A stretch of DNA of 64,000 nucleotides from CAVYGM01 sp963768025. Lineage in GTDB: Bacteria > Bacteroidota > Bacteroidia > Cytophagales > Spirosomataceae. The stretch is taken from assembly GCA_963768025.1 (NCBI GenBank), contig CAVYGM010000009.1, forward strand, positions 115,213-179,212, written 5' to 3'. This document shows, piece after piece, positions 63,416-64,000 of this stretch. The position numbers and the translations under genes were made by a program. Each line of letters begins with the position of its first letter. Position 1 is the stretch's first letter. The notes under the pieces are model-generated. The model was not told where the DNA came from. It saw only the letters and a program-made list of their open reading frames with translations, and searched no databases.

Positions 63416-63643
63416 TCCCTTACAGCAGCCTGCTTCCTCTACCTGACTCTGCGTTATAAGTTCTGACGGAGACGAATTACCAGCCAAGTCCCTGATAGCG
63501 ATGCAAAAATTCATACTTCCTGAACCAAAAAGTCCCTTCCCATCGTTCTAATCCAGAACCCACAATTCCTAAGCAACACTTTTCTAAAATCATTCGTATA
63601 CAGCATATGATAGTACCTCTGCCCGTACCCTATCTTGCTATTC

Positions 63644-64000
63644 ATGAAAAAAGCATATTACTTCAGTGTCCTCCGGCTCTGATTCTGGCTGCCTGCCAAC
63701 CCATTGACCTATCGCCCGAGGAGGTCTACCAGAATTCCGTTGCCTCTATCCGGCTTAATAACCCAGCCGATGTGGAGCTACCCCGTAAGTAGCCACGTTG
63801 GATCTTAAAAAACCTGCTTCAGATAACGTACAAAGAGAACCAACCCGCGTCCATTCCGGCCAATGTGATCAGGGCCGTGGCTAATGAGACCTCATCGGCT
63901 AGTTCGGTATTTACCGCTACGACTGCGGGTACCTATGTGCTAAAAGCCAATATAGGCGACAAAACCAGCAATACTATTACGGTGACGGTGCTTCCCTTCT
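63644..64000 (+). CDS. lipoprotein with Ig-like tail, 5' part (frameshifted, runs off the window)
   Basis: ATG gives MKKAYYFSVLR, then a one-base shift near 63678 leads to LILAACQPIDLSPEEVYQNS, a lipobox with Cys. Then VASIRLNNPADVELPRK ends at a TAG near 63790. Beyond it the same frame continues with NQPASIPANVIRAVANETSS and TAGTYVLKANIGDKTSNTIT, an Ig-like beta-sandwich pattern, up to the window end. The family is not recognised; in Cytophagales such proteins are often secreted metallopeptidases or adhesins. Frame errors make the limits uncertain. The stretch 63421-63643 has no supported gene. Confidence 0.5.

Noticed and set aside
1..64000. CRISPR arrays, tRNA and rRNA genes
   Set aside because: No regularly spaced direct repeats, no T-loop/CCA-type cloverleaf patterns and no rRNA-like blocks were noticed on reading either strand; a tRNA scan was not possible.

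Overview
The window looks like chromosome of a Bacteroidota bacterium of the order Cytophagales (Spirosomataceae/Dyadobacter-like). The evidence is a SusC/SusD pair followed by an FG-GAP/ASPIC lipoprotein, a Bacteroidota-type histone H1-like protein, a serine-palmitoyltransferase-like enzyme, MeaB, DUF4153, DUF4286 and DUF3667 families, near absence of Shine-Dalgarno sequences, and a few TTTG/TAnnTTTG promoter-like sites. The core is GC-balanced to GC-rich; two segments (about 14.9-17 kb and 60.6-62.8 kb) are clearly AT-rich and foreign in character. No rRNA, tRNA or CRISPR array was recognised.

Layout. 0-6.2 kb: start of nrdA (minus), rpmE2, a GlmU-like nucleotidyltransferase, holB, a RimB-like retropepsin-fold protein, rimK, hemC. 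6.5-14.6 kb: SusC, SusD and a large FG-GAP lipoprotein (glycan or nutrient uptake at the outer membrane). 14.7-18.3 kb: island I, with an 84-bp dispersed repeat, two AT-rich gene cassettes separated by attC-like hairpins, a broken tyrosine integrase fused in frame to the first 50 codons of ssb, and the tail of an AAA ATPase. 18.3-35.7 kb: ordinary genes (cupin, sodium symporter, AraC regulator, TerC, ABC permease, SUI1, lipid kinase, meaB, ispD, queA, accC, serine-palmitoyltransferase-like, histone H1-like, MaoC). 35.9-47.7 kb: RND-superfamily exporter, small stress-type proteins, a membrane-protein/regulator cluster carrying the same palindromic operator twice, a BLUF photoreceptor, a PQQ dehydrogenase with cytochrome c domain, DUF4286, raiA. 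47.7-60.2 kb: an RND efflux pair, ahcY, mscS, purQ, lolA, ftsK, pyrD. 60.4-63.4 kb: island II, with a second copy of the 84-bp repeat, a broken AT-rich P-loop ATPase with zinc ribbon, a decayed full-length ssb and the C-terminal remnant of a second integrase. The right edge holds the start of a lipoprotein gene.

Two observations dominate. First, islands I and II share a plan: the same 84-bp repeat at the left border, AT-rich minus-strand cargo, and ssb plus integrase sequence at the right. Island I also has integron-like cassette architecture (GTTAG...CTAAC bounded bodies alternating with hairpins). This is the best candidate for an undescribed mobile system here. Second, many conserved genes (nrdA, susD, terC, accC, the serine-palmitoyltransferase, both RND genes, ahcY) carry single-base indels, mostly one-base insertions. 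That is best explained by errors in the sequence, so decay inside the islands should not be taken at face value until the reads are checked.
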